A DNA stretch of 64,000 bases. Origin: Microbacterium psychrotolerans (GTDB taxonomy: Bacteria; Actinomycetota; Actinomycetes; Actinomycetales; Microbacteriaceae). The notes under the pieces were generated by a model. That model saw only the letters and a list, made by a program, of their open reading frames with translations. It ran no database searches and was not told where the DNA came from. The position numbers and the translations under genes were made by a program. The stretch is from assembly GCF_031085295.1 (NCBI RefSeq), contig NZ_JAVFWO010000002.1, forward strand, positions 868,001-932,000, written 5' to 3'. Shown in pieces: positions 63,382 to 64,000 of this stretch (position 1 is the first letter of the stretch; the number at the start of each line of letters is the position of its first letter).

Positions 63382-63536
63382 GACGGGGAGCCGGGCGTCG
63401 CCTCGAGGCGGCGCGCGAGCGTGTCATGCAGCGTGTCGTACGCGTCGGCGCGCGTGGCCAGGGGCTGCGCCTCGATCACCTCGAGGGTCGACAGGAGGTC
63501 GCCGGTCTCGTCGTCGTGCGGGCTGGCCTGGTCCAT
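63378..63536 (-). CDS. Small conserved protein upstream of tlyA, 52 aa
   Basis: 52 residues, acidic: MDQASPHDDETGDLLSTLEV followed by IEAQPLATRADAYDTLHDTLARRLE. A short protein of this kind (an LATRADAYDTLHDTL-type helix) often precedes tlyA in Micrococcales, function unknown. The ATG at 63536 has TATTCT six bases upstream, so it heads the tlyA-nadK-recN unit and overlaps tlyA by four bases. Confidence 0.75.
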   Translation of the reverse strand: MDQASPHDDETGDLLSTLEVIEAQPLATRADAYDTLHDTLARRLEATPGSPS

Positions 63537-63542
63537 GCCCCC

Positions 63543-63548
63543 AGAATA
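63543..63548 (-). promoter_or_regulatory. -10 element of the tlyA-nadK-recN unit, leaderless start
   Basis: TATTCT on the minus strand, six bases before the ATG at 63536; no Shine-Dalgarno. Confidence 0.5.
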
Positions 63549-63594
63549 CGGGGGCACCGGGACAGTCGACCGGATTCGGCGCGGCGGTAGCCGG

Positions 63595-64000
63595 TCAGGG
63601 CCGGTGGAACGGGTCGGCGTACAGCCGCTCGGGCACGCGGAATCCGAAGATCGCACGACCGGTCGACCAGATGGCCGCGGCGCCCGCTCGCACCAGGTCG
63701 ACCGCGCGGTCCCCCTCGCTGAGGATGCGGATGTCGGCACCGTCGATCGCCACGCGCGCACCGCGGACGGTGGCGACGCCGTCCTTCACGTGCACTTCGG
63801 GGTACGGCTCGTGAAGCTCGCGAAGATCGCCGAGGATGTAGGTCGGACGCGAGCTCTCCGGCGCCGCCAGCACGTGCTTGGGCCTGTCCACCCCCGTCAG
63901 CACGAGCGCCGACGCGATGCCCGCACGGTTCGCGCCGAGGATGTCGGTGTCCAGCCGGTCGCCCAGGAAGAGCGGATGCCGCGCTTCGAAGCGCGCGACG
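63595..64000 (-). CDS. HAD-superfamily IIA hydrolase, C-terminal part
   Basis: The last ~135 residues of a NagD/AraL-like phosphatase; the rest lies beyond the window. HPLFLGDRLDTDILGANRAG is HAD motif IV with Gly-Asp-x-x-x-x-Asp, followed by a SALVLTGV turn. The final ~80 residues (WSTGRAIFGFRVPERL) extend past the canonical fold. Lies just upstream of the 52-aa gene. Confidence 0.8.
   Translation of the reverse strand, partial: VARFEARHPLFLGDRLDTDILGANRAGIASALVLTGVDRPKHVLAAPESSRPTYILGDLRELHEPYPEVHVKDGVATVRGARVAIDGADIRILSEGDRAVDLVRAGAAAIWSTGRAIFGFRVPERLYADPFHRP

Overview
The window is a stretch of chromosome from a high-GC Gram-positive bacterium. Gene content, GC-rich codon use, CYTH/NnrE/ScpA-ParA gene neighbourhoods and the abundant GGATGCC/GGCATCC motif all point to Microbacteriaceae, most probably Microbacterium; this is inference from gene order and style, not from a search. 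There is no phage, integrative element, IS or CRISPR in it. Coding density is high, and at least thirteen genes appear to start leaderless, with a TAnnnT -10 box 6-8 nt before the start codon and no Shine-Dalgarno.

Layout. 1-9.8 kb: the 3' end of dihydrolipoamide dehydrogenase, a CYTH protein, alpha-glucan phosphorylase (glgP) under a LacI-type operator, a secreted PL11 rhamnogalacturonan lyase under a paired LacI-type operator, a DUF559 endonuclease-like gene bracketed by ~75-bp imperfect-palindrome repeats, a glutamine amidotransferase and a secreted repeat protein. 9.8-22.5 kb: nnrE and a YihY/BrkB membrane protein, then a complete monoderm type IV pilus locus. pilB is alone on the plus strand; facing it is a long minus-strand run pilA - terminator - two minor prepilins - a PilX/bactofilin-like protein - pilD - pilM - pilN - pilO - pilT - pilC with 4-base stop/start overlaps. 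No pilP or pilQ is present, as expected without an outer membrane.

22.7-34.6 kb is a mosaic of single genes: DUF2510 membrane protein, DUF1905, SRPBCC, DUF1294, a glycosyltransferase whose 3' end is repeated four times in tandem, a GNAT enzyme, a secreted beta-helix protein, an aldo/keto reductase, an FUSC-like transporter without a normal start codon, an L,D-transpeptidase, an F420-type reductase, DUF2809 and Mug glycosylase. 34.7-41.5 kb is a catabolic cluster: ureohydrolase (agmatinase/guanidinobutyrase), an AruI-like ThDP decarboxylase, a YtcJ-type amidohydrolase and an MHS-family transporter, divergent from a double-module Lrp regulator across a 34-bp operator with perfect 13-bp arms. 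I infer breakdown of a guanidino compound such as the arginine-derived 5-guanidino-2-oxopentanoate. 41.5-48.9 kb: a lipoate ligase-like protein, a flavin amine oxidase, a transglutaminase, tRNA-Pro(GGG), two GNAT proteins, YhhN, an S4 protein and a NUDIX-NYN fusion.

49-64 kb is a classic actinobacterial housekeeping block, all on the minus strand and read from high to low coordinates: HAD hydrolase, a 52-residue protein, tlyA, nadK, recN, pyrG, NUDIX ADP-ribose pyrophosphatase, xerD, a septum-formation lipoprotein, parA, scpA, scpB, rluB, tyrA, cmk and der. It links NAD/CTP supply, DNA repair, chromosome segregation and ribosome maturation.
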